A stretch of DNA of 64,000 nt from the NCBI GenBank assembly GCA_020747015.1, contig JAGTJM010000034.1, positions 1-64,000 of the forward strand, read 5' to 3'. A program made the position numbers and the translations under genes. Within the stretch, counting starts at the first letter, position 1. Every line of letters starts with the position of its first letter. The notes under the pieces were generated by a model. It made no database searches and was not told where the DNA came from. It worked only from the letters and a program-made list of their open reading frames with translations. Source of the stretch: Pyrenochaeta sp. MPI-SDFR-AT-0127. Its lineage: Eukaryota; Ascomycota; Dothideomycetes; Pleosporales; Cucurbitariaceae. This document shows positions 44,765-54,319 of this stretch, in pieces.

Positions 44765-47700
44765 TCAGGACCACTGACCAGAACCTCCACCATCTTCATT
44801 GCCTGAAGTAGCACTACTAATAGTTCGAGTGTTTGAGGGGATGGAATATAGCAATTCAGTTTGCTTCCGCCCTTCGAGTCGGCCCAAACTATCCAGAATG
44901 TGATAATTGTTGCTACCAGTTTCTCGGCCGTATTCTGCCGGGGTAAGTCCTCGCTTGTTTCGCGCCAATGAATCAGCTCCGGATGCCAGCAAAAGTTTGA
45001 ATACTTCCTTGCTAGAACTACCAATCACTCCCCTTCCGATCTGGTCGGTCCGGTGGACTGCCCAATGAAGAGGTGTATTTCCACCACTTGTTTTCGCCCA
45101 AATGAGCTCATAATTAGTCGTCTTGAGTAGGAGTTCAATCGTTGGTATATCTCTTGCAAACTGTGCGGCAAAATAAAGTGGAGTTTAGCCCCCTTTAGTG
45201 GAGCAGAATGGGTCAGCTCCGTGGGCAATAAGGGTGCGGACAAGATCCTCTATGCAAAGTTCACTACTCCAGCAAACATAGTGCAAGGCGGTAAACCCGA
45301 AGTCGTCTTTTACATTTAGATCAACCCCTTAGTCTACGAAATATACTGACACCGCACTAGCCACTTTAGGGGCTATCGAGAAATCCGCACTATGACGGCA
45401 GATAAATTCGTGAAGTGCCGTTCTACCCGATGGAGTGCACTCTTTAAAGATAATTTGATCCTGAATGACCGCATCTAGTGTTCTCCTCTCTCCAGTCCTG
45501 AATGCTATCAGAGCCGCCTCCACCAATTCTAGGATTCGGGGCTTCCTTAATTTTAGGACTTTTCTTAGCAAGCCTGAATGGCGGCTCCAGGCAGATTTTA
45601 ATACGATTTGTCCGTAAGTATCATCGTTAAGTGAGGTTATATTGAAATGTTCGAGAAGAAAGTCCACAGTTGACTCATGCCCTTAGTGAATTGCATAGCA
45701 GAGGGCAGATTTCAGCAGGGGAGATTGGTCGCGTTTTCTCGAATATTCCCCAGTTCCCACTAGCAGAAGTCTAAGGAAAAAGGTAAGTCCGCAAATGCTG
45801 AGGAGCTCGACTCCAGTAATAGCATAATTCATTTACGGACTGAGGCCGTCCAAATTGTAGCGTGCAAGTATATACCGACGGAATTCGAAAGTTGATTCGG
45901 GCCAGATTGTGAGAAAATTGTCGAAAGCGCTAATCAAGTCCTGGTCACATATTTCCACTCCTTCGGTAGCCTTCCTCAGGTGATAGGACCAATGTCGCAA
46001 TGCATACGGGAGGAATGTGTGTTTCTGAATTTCTTAAGCCGTCTCATAACTTGTAGCTGCGCTAGCATAGGGGTCTGGGAAAGGAAGACTTGATTTAGCA
46101 GTGACACGTTCTAAGCATCGAATGGCGATAGTCTTATAGGCGAAACGAGGCGTCGCCAGTTGAACACCGGTTTGATCCATCATTGCTCTTGAGATGAGAT
46201 AATCCTTCTCAGAGATATAATAGAAGCACACACTCTGGCCGACCTTTATAACTCTCAGCAATGTGCTCAATCTAGAGATGTTAAGCCGGACGCGGTTTAT
46301 TGCAGACTCGTGTGGGGATTCTACTGTGCTGCATTTCAGCCTCTCAGAAGTTGGTGTAACCGACAAATATGCAATCTCGGCGATCGAAAGCAGGGATCTA
46401 CAATGCGTGACAAGAGTAAGAATATGCCCCGCCTCTTGCTGGGTAGATATTGGTATATCTAAGAGGAGTTTCTCGTAGAGAGCGGGCAGTTCCTTTGGTG
46501 CTCCTTGGAGAATTTCCGCAACACTGCGCTAATCGTCTGCAATAGCTCTAAAGAGTAACACCACAGGAAGAAAGACGCCAGAATTTTCTACTTTCATTTT
46601 ATCAACAATCAGCTGTCTCTCAGTCGGCGAGAAATGCTTAAAGTCTCCAATCCTGGACACTTCCTTGTAAACGAAAGTGTTAATATCTTCAATAATATAA
46701 TCGTCCTTATCGTCCATGCTCATATGGCAAAACGATCCTTCGGAGCGCGCCGCCCATTGGGAGAAACACTTCCGTAAAGTATTGTCCGGTCGACTTAAGA
46801 AAAGAATCTTCAGGCATGGTCACTCTCCAATAGCAGAGTGAAACATTTCGATAAGGCTTTCTTGTGCTTAATGTTCACATTCATCAATACCATCTACAAT
46901 CAAATACACTTGGTCGAGACCAGTCTCTTTCACTATTTTACACAGAAGCGTCCAGAGCCGAAATGGGGGCCGGCTTCCGCCACTTGGTACGTTTTAGATC
47001 CCTCTTCCACCAAGGTATAGCCGATCGTACTGGAGGATTCTCTCCTAAATTTGGGGGAACTGATCTAAAAGTTGATATATTACAATCGAAAGGATTCTGC
47101 TTGCGGAGTTATTATGTTTCTCGTGCACAAAGCTGTAAGCTACCGCGCTCTTGGAACGATATTCAAGATACTTCATATTTTGCACGAGATAAGCAACCAG
47201 GTAGCTTAGAAGAGTTGACTTCCCAACACCGGGAGATCCAGAGAGCCATAGTACACATGATTGTTGTCTTGAGCGCCACTGTTAAATCTCTTCAGCAGTA
47301 ATAAACCAATCGCATGTCTAATCGTATCTCTGCTGCTTAATTTTGTAAAAGTAGTTATTGTGATCGAAATGTTTGAAAGACTTCAGGTACATAGGAACGG
47401 TGAAGTCACCATATCCGTAAGTTGGGGGGCTGTGTTCGTTATAAGGAGGCAAAATCAAGGCTTACTACTGCTGGACACCGTTTAAAAGCTTAGTGATCTT
47501 CTTCCGGAGCCGTCCGAACGCGTGTTCTTCCCCTTCGCCATAGAGAAGCGGCATGCAGATATTAAACATACCTAATAGTGAGTATGCTTTGTCCTCTTTG
47601 CGCGTAGTCTGACGGCTTTCTATCCATGAAAATTGTTCCTCGACGCTAAATTCGCATGGAGGTGTCCCTTAAAGGGCTCGCATTGTAATACCCGTTATCT

Positions 47701-48226
47701 CGTGAATTTTTTACTGTAGCGTTGTCCTGTTACCTAGGAATTTACCTTCTGAGGAGAAGAATTTGACTGAACGTGGGGCGAGAAGCTCTTGAAGGGTCCA
47801 TCCCCGGGTAAACCATCTGCTCTCCTAAAAATCTAGTTCCCAAATAAACTTTGCGGATTTATTACTTTTTCTTCGCGTATTTATTGAAACATCCGATAGA
47901 TGGACGTAGCATTCCCTTGCATTCTGATACCAGCGAAACATAGAGTTGATGGCATCTTGAAGTACAACCTGATTAGACTTATCGATGCAACAAGTATCCA
48001 CCCAAAAGTATCGCAGGCCATCACGCTCGGCCTGTTGTCTGCAGAACCGGATCTTATTATAGCCAGTCTTGTCCTGTCCAGTGCCATCTATTAGATCTGA
48101 AAAGGTAACCTCTTGTCCCTCTTACCAAGTATGCGAAAGGATCGCATAGGGGGGGATTGTATCGTCACCCACTAAGTCCTTCGTGAGGCTAAATTCGCCA
48201 GTGTTATTAAGTTGTAAAAGACGCAT
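44765..48226 (-). pseudogene. HET-NACHT-ankyrin NLR-type gene, single frame, 18 nonsense codons
   Basis: From ATG at 48226 (MRLLQLNNTGEFSL) to a natural TGA at 44765-44767 the gene keeps one frame for 1153 codons. HET domain: AILSHTW, YFWVDTCCIDKSNQV, SRWFTRGWTLQELLAP, KAYSLLGMF. NACHT: Walker A LSGSPGVGKSTLLSYL (about 47200-47245), Walker B VYLIVDGIDECEH (46871-46909), sensor KILFLSRPD. Ankyrin repeats lie near 45700-44850 (FGFTALHYVCW, GGNTPLHWAVH, EVFKLLLASGAD). In-frame stops begin at 48122, 47825, 47711, 47669, 47465, 47462, 47318, 47282, 47045, 46994, 46868, 46820, 46529, 46034, 45833, 45683, 45329 and 45185. All but 46820 (TGA) are TAA or TAG. No net indel. An intact version would be a self/non-self or pathogen sensor that triggers cell death. 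Confidence 0.88.
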
Positions 48227-48605
48227 CGCTTTGCGAGGCGCTTTGACGGGGGCGTATGCGGTAGGAATAAAATATCGGAGGCTCAAAAGTGGCAGCCTAG
48301 CTGAAGAGATGAGCACGGCAACTCGCTCGGCCGTTAAGAATACCACCAGTCGTACCTATTGAGGTTAGCGAGTATACAGGAGAATAGGACGCTAGGCTGT
48401 ACTGGAGAATCGCAGCTGAAAGTAAGACACTAGAAGAGTACTTTGAGCTGACTCTGTTGTGCTATAGCATATCCTTAGTTTTGTGAGGGGGTTTTCAACA
48501 ATCTCCGCTTGGAGTTGCAGCCGATTGCACAGCCTACAATGTGGCGCCGTAAGGCAGAAGGCGAATACGCGAGCGACTAGGCTGAATATACTTATAGAGA
48601 AGAGA
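48227..48605. other. Upstream region of the NLR relic
   Basis: About 380 bp between the NLR start and the right inverted repeat; presumed old promoter. The frames here (48227-48346 joined to the NLR frame, and 48392-48622) have no recognisable domain. Confidence 0.4.
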
Positions 48606-48745
48606 ACGAACGCGTTAATCACGCTAGCAGGGAGGATGGCTGACCCGTTATGACTATGACCTTATAAGGTGGCGAATTCTGTAAGAGGTGAATTAGTTGA
48701 CTAGAGGCATAGCAAAGGTTAAGTTAGGTCGCAAGGCTGCGGGGC

Positions 48746-49549
48746 TAGGGTGGCCGATGGGTAGGGGTTGGGTTACCCCGCGGGTTACCTCTTATTTTAG
48801 CTATAACGTTCCTAAATTATAACGTAATTTAATAACTTTTAGCTTATTTTATAGATCTAATCTATATCTATAACTTTTATATATAAAATTTCTTTTTAAA
48901 AAAATAATTACGTAAGTTATTAAGGTTTTAAAGCGTGGGTACTGGTGGCTAGGCTGGTCGGGTGGGTATACCCCCTAATCTTTCTTTTATTTATTCCTCT
49001 ATCAATACTAGTCCAAATTAGGTAAATTTTAGTTTATTTTATAGCTATTAGCTAGATCTATAAATCTAGAATTTTAATTACGTAATATATCTTTTATTAC
49101 GTCAGTTATTTCAATACCCATTTTTCGATACCCACTTGATTAGGCCACCAGTACCCACGCTTTAAAACCTGAATAACTTACGTAATTATTTTTTTAAAAA
49201 GAAATTTTATATACAAAAGTTATAGATATAGATTAGATCTATAAAATAAGCTAAAAGTTATTAAATTACGTTGTAATATAGGAAAGTTATAGCTAAAATA
49301 AGAGGCAACCCGCGGGGTAACCCAACCCCTACCCATCGGCCACCCTACTGGTGGCCTAATTAAGTGGGTATCGAAAAATGGGTATTGAAATAACTGACGT
49401 AATAAAAGATATATTACATAATTAAAATTCTAGATTTATAGATCTAGCTAATAGCTATAAAATAAACTAAAATTTACCTAATTTGGACTAGTATTGATAG
49501 AGGAATAAATAAAAGAAAGATTAGGGGGTATACCCACCCAACCAGCCTA
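48746..49549. mobile_element. hAT-like MITE (398 bp) interrupted by a second copy
   Basis: The outer MITE begins TAGGGTGGCCGATGGG and ends CCACCCAACCAGCCTA. Its two halves (48746-48949 and 49356-49549) join to 398 bp after removing the inner copy and one 8 bp duplication. It is flanked by the direct repeat TGCGGGGC (48738-48745 and 49550-49557). The left inverted repeat has this site once, unfilled, which proves the boundaries. Eight-base duplications and the TAGGSTGG ends are hAT-like. No coding capacity, so a transposase from elsewhere is required. Confidence 0.92.
48950..49347. mobile_element. Inner hAT-like MITE copy, inverted, inside the outer copy
   Basis: Exactly 398 bp from TAGGCTGGTCGGGTGG to CGGCCACCCTA, the reverse complement of the outer copy with few differences. 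It is flanked by CTGGTGGC at 48942-48949 and 49348-49355, a perfect 8 bp duplication. It landed near the middle of its sibling. Confidence 0.92.
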
Positions 49550-50086
49550 TGCGGGGCTAAGGCCGGCCTACTTACTAAGACTTTACACAGCCACAGGTAT
49601 GGTAGCTACTAAGTATTACAGAGTATATAGTACACTATAATAATTATATATAGCTATTTTATACTAGCTAGGACTAGTAATCATTCTAATTAGAGGTACT
49701 AATTAGGGTGGCGACCCTATATAAATTTGCGTACGATAGTAGATATAAGGCTAGTAATAACCCCTAAGTATCGTAGTAAGGTTCTAAGGCTTAGATAACA
49801 CTATTATAAGTATTATAGAGTAGTAAGAGCTTAATAGTAGTACTATAGGAAAGGTATACTATTTTACTAAAGAATAAGGCTCTCTACGAATCTGGCGCGA
49901 AGGCGATAATATATAACGTAATTTTTAGATTAAAGGGGTTCTAGATATCTAGGAATAGCTATAGTATATAACTTATAGAGAGTTATTATTAATATTAATA
50001 TGTATATAGATTTTGAGTTGTTTAAAGTTAAAGTACCTCTTATATTTTTCGGCACGGGGGGTTTTTCGCTACACAGGGAGGGACGT

Positions 50087-50448
50087 TAGGCGCTATTGAA
50101 GTTGTGGGGTCATATGGACCAGTGTGGTACTTCATCTGCCACCCCACGATACAGGTTCATACGACCAACGAATTGCATTAAAACGTTGTACATTATGCGA
50201 AAAGGTCACCCTTTTAATCTTATTTAAATAGGAGACGCTCTAATTAGAGATTTATAAACAATTAAATATACCAACGTAATTAGATAGTCAACATACGTAA
50301 TTTAGTGCAACAACGAAAGTTCTCGTGTGTGATGAAACTGCATTCCTCAAATTCGCGATCCCATCAATTGTCTCGGTACAGGAGGGTCTCGCCACACATG
50401 GAGGGATGTTAATTCGCAGGCTTTTCTTTATCATAAATTAGAGCACAT
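50087..50448. other. Right flank of the large element
   Basis: A 360 bp spacer, AT-rich at 50205-50310, with a diverged copy of the element's terminal sequence at 50371-50411. No gene. Confidence 0.45.
50371..50411. repeat. Diverged second copy of the large element's right terminus
   Basis: Reads TCTCGGTACAGGAGGGTCTC then GCCACACATGGAGGGATGTTA, closely resembling the true right end (TTTCGGCACGGGGGGTTTTT then CGCTACACAGGGAGGGACGTTA at 50047-50088), in the same orientation. Roughly three quarters of the bases agree. It is probably the end of an older related element. Confidence 0.6.
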
Positions 50449-51009
50449 TTATTTTCTCAAGAATTTCTTCTCAGCTGGAGCAAACTTCTCCCCATCCAAG
50501 CATTGTTGTGGCATTTTATCATGACGTTTCAGGCCTTCTTCGGTCAGCCTCTTCACCGCGTTTACCATGCTCCGCAACTTTGAATCCTGGTCTGTATTTC
50601 CTTTCCTACGCCCTGGTCTACCATCGTCGATGAGCTGCTCATCGGTCCATTCGCTATCATCAACTTCGACCCAACCAGATGTTTCAAATTTGTCCTCTTC
50701 CGGCGGAACTGAAAGAGAATCAAAGTTCTCCGAAGTGCTGCCAATCAGACCGGGAATACTGTGGTAGAAGTATTGCGCATTGAGAACTTTATCAACATGT
50801 GTGTTGGTATCATCACTTTTTGATGGAGGTCGAGGACCGCCAGTCAAAACGACCTTCGGACCACGACGCATTGTATTGGTTGAAAAAGGAAGTTTTGGAT
50901 TTCTTAGTGTTCTTGGGAGAAAGTGATCGTTGAATAAATACAAGTGGTACTCCGAAGTACCGTTAGCATTGTGAATGAAAAGGAGCACGAACACTATGAA
51001 AATTCTCAT
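50449..51009 (-). CDS. Hypothetical small secreted protein
   Basis: A 186-residue frame from the ATG at 51009, chosen because it starts directly with a signal peptide (MRIFIVFVLLFIHNANG); the frame is open 17 codons further up, to 51060. The mature part is hydrophilic, with one Cys, a Pro/Gly patch (VVLTGGPRPPS) and an acidic middle (GWVEVDDSEWTDEQL). No domain is recognised and no ankyrin or HET feature is seen. Location next to a mobile element and secretion fit an effector-like gene, but this is only context. It could also be a chance frame. Confidence 0.45.
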   Translation of the reverse strand: MRIFIVFVLLFIHNANGTSEYHLYLFNDHFLPRTLRNPKLPFSTNTMRRGPKVVLTGGPRPPSKSDDTNTHVDKVLNAQYFYHSIPGLIGSTSENFDSLSVPPEEDKFETSGWVEVDDSEWTDEQLIDDGRPGRRKGNTDQDSKLRSMVNAVKRLTEEGLKRHDKMPQQCLDGEKFAPAEKKFLRK

Positions 51010-51659
51010 CTCACAATGTAAGTTTGCTCGGTGAAATACTTGGGCAGTTGCTGCACACAATGTGTATAGCTAGTTATGCATAGTGAACAATTGCTCTCTA
51101 TCTGTTGTACATCTAATTAACAAACGTTCACAACCGTATACCCTCACAACTTAGCCATTAGCAATTAATGATAAACATCAGTGGATGTCCTGTCACATGT
51201 ATTTATCTGTTTACAGAATCATCAGCACCGCAGGCAAACCACATACCAGAACTCATGCTATATTTTCGTTTCCTGACATTTTGCAGACTGGGAAGTGAAC
51301 ACCCAATTAAATTCTCTTGTGTTTGCATATGAGCCTCACTTATAAATACCTAGCATCCACTCAAATCTGCCTGGCATAATGTTTGCAGGCATGGGCTACA
51401 GTTACGGATCTAATGCTAGTGTTCAATATTTCACCTTTCCAGACTGGACTTCAGAAAGAAGTGGTGAAGTTATTGTGTAGTTGAGGCGACTTATAGGGAG
51501 GAGAGATTTATAGCATAACGCTACATGAAAAGCGATGAGTAGATATATGACACGACTTGTAAAACTGGTAACGTGTATTGAATCAACAATAAGTGTGTAT
51601 TATGAAGTGGGTATATCGCACTAGTCTATAACATGTATACTATCAAGCTTGAACCAAGT
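51010..51659. other. Intergenic, nothing identified
   Basis: About 650 bp with promoter of the small secreted protein on the left and 3' region of the permease on the right. No repeats or frames of note. Confidence 0.45.
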
Positions 51660-53291
51660 TCAATTTGGGACATGCCTGAAGACATGTCTCTCCCAGCCAT
51701 CAATATCATCAATGACTTGCTCCCTCTCGAGCCTGTAGTTACCAATCTTGGGTAGAATGACGGCCCAGACAAGCCAGTACACACCACCTGCAGCAATGAT
51801 GCCGAAACCAACGATGCAGTGGAGGTAGTACGGTAGCTCCTCGTAGACGCTCTGTCCATCCGAAGGTGGCACGAACGGTGCAACGACGAGGTAGATGTTG
51901 CTAAGTAGGAAGAAGATGGCGACTGGGAGGGAAGCGCTGATCGGGGGATTCCAGTTCCACTTGCTGCGGTTGAGGTACAGATGGATGAGGCCGCCGGCCA
52001 CGAAAACGTTGACGATGGCGAGAGGGTAAGAGATGACGCTGTGAGTAGATTAGAAAGAGTATGCATGAGTAAAGTGATGTGTGACTTACTTTAGGATAAA
52101 GTTGTATGCATCGCCAGGAGGTGGCGCAAGCATGATGATAACCGATACAAGCCAGTGCTCGAAGAGACCAGCAAGAGGAGCGTTGAACGGACGGTTGCTG
52201 GCCCAAAGTCGCGAGAAAGGAAGGATACCTTCACGACCTAGTTCTTGCACCAGACGACCTTGAGAGAAGATGACACTCAGGACGTTACCGAAGGCGGAAA
52301 GCGCAACAAAGACCGACAAAGCGCGTTCAGCCTTGGGGCCGAATACATTGCGGAACAGCGAAGCAGCCACAAGACGCTTGGAAGAGATGATCTCTTCGGC
52401 GGGCACAGCAGCAAAGTACGCAATATTCACGAACATGTAAAGAATTGCGACGGAGCCAAGGGCCAGCGGTGCAGCGATTTTGAGGGTGCGGACAGGGTTC
52501 TTGGTCTCGCTCAAAGCGTAGTTGGCGTTGCTGTAGCCGATGTAACTCCAGATGACGTTGTAAAGTGCTGTAACGACTCCGTATGCGCTACCAGTTGTTC
52601 CCTTGAAAGCATTGTCGAAGTTGTTCGGTTTGTCGATCTTGAGAGCACCACCGAGCGCCGCCCAGCCAGAGATGACGATGAGAAGAATGATCAATAGCTT
52701 GATTACGCCAAGCAGATTCTGAAGCCTCAGACCCCATTTCAAGGCCAAGCCGTGAATGAGGAAAGCGGAAGTGATGCAGGCGAGACCGACACCTCTCTGG
52801 TTCCAGCGGTTGACTTCGACATTCGCAGCGTGGAGGATGTACTCTCCGAAGACGACAGAGTTTGAACCAGCCCAGCCAAGGAGAATGACGTAACCAGTGT
52901 ATAGACCGGTAGCTAGGAACCTAGGCTTGCGATAGACAAACTCGAGGTAGTTCTTCTCTCCGCCATTACGGGGAATAGCAGTGCCAAACTCGAGGTAAAC
53001 CGCCATACCGGCAGCAGCGATCAGCATACCAGCGACCCAGATGAACAGGGAAAGCCCAACGCTACCAGACAGGGAGAAGATGGCACTGGACGTCGCAAAG
53101 ATACCAGTTCCGATCATACGGTTGAAGATGAGGAAGACGGCCGAGGTGACACCAATCTGGCGCTTCGCCTGGCGAACCTGGTAAAGAGAGCCATTGTCGA
53201 TATCTGAGGCAGGTACATCAGAGACGTCCTTTGTGTCGTTGTTTGGTGTTGTCGACGAGGTGGCCCCGTGCTTGGAAAAGAACCTCGACAT
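51660..53291 (-). CDS. LAT-type amino-acid permease, high-affinity methionine permease (MUP1-like), two exons
   Basis: Plasma-membrane amino-acid/H+ symporter. Exons 52090-53291 and 51660-52038 (51 bp intron, GTAAGT...ACAG) give 526 residues with about 12 helices. Marks: IGVTSAVFLIFNRMIGTGIF in helix 1 with the unwound GTGIF motif, EFGTAIPRNGGEKNYLEFVY before helix 3, SYIGYSNANYALSETKNPVRTLK in the middle, and VFVALSAFGNVLSVIFSQGR. These fit the fungal MUP1/MUP3 methionine permeases. The N-terminus is Lys/Ser/Asp-rich and may carry ubiquitination sites, as in MUP1. Start 53291 (MSRFFSKHG) is preferred over the ATG at 53402, which would add a hydrophobic stretch absent from the family. Confidence 0.88.
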
Positions 53292-54019
53292 GGTGGAGGT
53301 GGAGATAGTGGAGCGACTTGCAATGCAGGAGAGGATGCTGATCGACCTGTACCAGAATACCGGCCATCTTATAAAGGCTGCAATACCAGCAAACCGGTCC
53401 ACTCCGTTAGAGCCGTCACAACCGTCAGCCTACCTGCCCTTTGGGAGGGCAGATGCGCCTGGGCAGTGGTCTGCGCGTGTGTGCCACGCCATTAGGGCGA
53501 ACTTTTCGGGGCTACCGAATGGTGTGCCGGCACCAATACGACGTCAAGGGAACAAGTTACTCGAGATTTTCACAACAATGGCGAAGTTGATTGTTGGATT
53601 GCGCATGGCGTTGTATGTCGTGATCGGGTAGGCCATGAAAAAAAAGCTTGACTCCCGGCTAACATGCCCTTTTGGGTATAGCGCGGCTGCGAACGCAATT
53701 GAGCGTGAGAAACACAACATCGCAGAATCTCCAATCACTTCCAGCCCAGCGGTCTTTGGGCGGCTTTCGTCGGTTAGAAATGTATTTGTTGTACTGCAGA
53801 GGCACAGTTGCCTCGTTCCTTGTGCGCCTTTCAAGTATCGGATATCGTGATCAACTCCCCATGGCCATCTGATCCTGTGACGAGCCATGTTCTGACTGGT
53901 CTCAACAGACTCTATAGTCCCCAAAACATTCGGCTTGAGATGATATGAGAGTATACGATCTATTATTGCAGCTGTCGCTCAGTGCTCGCGAAGTTGTCTG
54001 ACGCTGCAAATGTGAAGGA
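53292..54019. other. Intergenic, permease promoter side
   Basis: No convincing gene; a 126-codon minus frame at 53544-53924 lacks a motif. The left part should hold the permease promoter. Confidence 0.4.
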
Positions 54020-54319
54020 TTACGAGCTCTGGCCAGTCTGATGGGTCCACGGCCATTCACGAGTCATTGCTGGAAGCGACATTGCCAAAAGCTCGTCAGC
54101 ATTTAGTTTTAATAGAATTTCCTGGGCTTTGAAAATTGTTAAATGATCGCTCAGCAGAACTTCGATCTGGGACAGGCGTGATGCTGACAATTTCTCAACT
54201 TCCAAATCCACTTCCTCCCTAATAATCTTCGTGAATTGCATATCTCGAGCTATACACATGAAGGTATCCAGGGAGCCATTGGATCCCAGTACAGAAACAC
54301 GGTCGCCTCGACCCGACAT
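54020..54319 (-). CDS. Possible small helical hypothetical protein
   Basis: A 99-residue frame of fair protein-like composition, mostly amphipathic helix (REEVDLEVEKLSASRLSQIE, then HLTIFKAQEILLKLNADELL). No signal peptide, no Cys pair, no recognised domain. It could be a real short gene or an exon of an unseen one. Confidence is low because no intron, neighbour or motif supports it. Confidence 0.25.
   Translation of the reverse strand: MSGRGDRVSVLGSNGSLDTFMCIARDMQFTKIIREEVDLEVEKLSASRLSQIEVLLSDHLTIFKAQEILLKLNADELLAMSLPAMTREWPWTHQTGQSS

Larger units (their letters stand above)
42811..50086. mobile_element. 7.3 kb element with 670 bp terminal inverted repeats carrying NLR cargo
   Basis: The left end (ACGTCCCTCCCTGCGTAGCG onward) and the right end are mutual reverse complements over about 670 bp, once a later MITE insertion in the right arm is removed (1481 minus 812 gives 669 bp against 670). 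TA stands at both outer edges (42809-42810 and 50087-50088), so a TA target duplication is possible, but TA could also belong to the repeat. Inside lie a RIP-like damaged HET-NACHT-ankyrin gene and a WD40 fragment. I saw no transposase, so this may be non-autonomous or a palindromic duplication. Unusual is the arm length together with an immune-type gene as cargo. Confidence 0.75.
48606..50086. repeat. Right terminal inverted repeat, split by a nested MITE pair
   Basis: Reverse complement of the left arm. It is interrupted at 48746 by an 804 bp insertion and resumes after the target duplication, at 49558. Without the insertion and duplicated 8 bp its length is 669 bp, one base different from the left arm. 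The outer end reads GGGAGGGACGT next to TA. Confidence 0.88.

Noticed and set aside
44036..48226. Possibility that the two NLR relics form one gene with ankyrin and WD40 repeats
   Set aside because: The ankyrin gene has a natural in-frame stop at 44765-44767, and the WD40 fragment lies beyond it in shifted frames.
48746..49549. First read as an interleaved A-B-A'-B' inverted repeat that might fold into a special structure
   Set aside because: The 8 bp duplications and equal 398 bp lengths show it is simply one MITE inserted in another in opposite direction.
42811..50086. Possibility that the terminal repeats are LTRs of a retrotransposon
   Set aside because: The repeats are inverted, not direct, and no reverse transcriptase, integrase or primer-binding site is visible.
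53544..53924. 126-codon minus frame upstream of the permease
   Set aside because: No motif and mixed composition; plus-strand frames of similar size overlap it.
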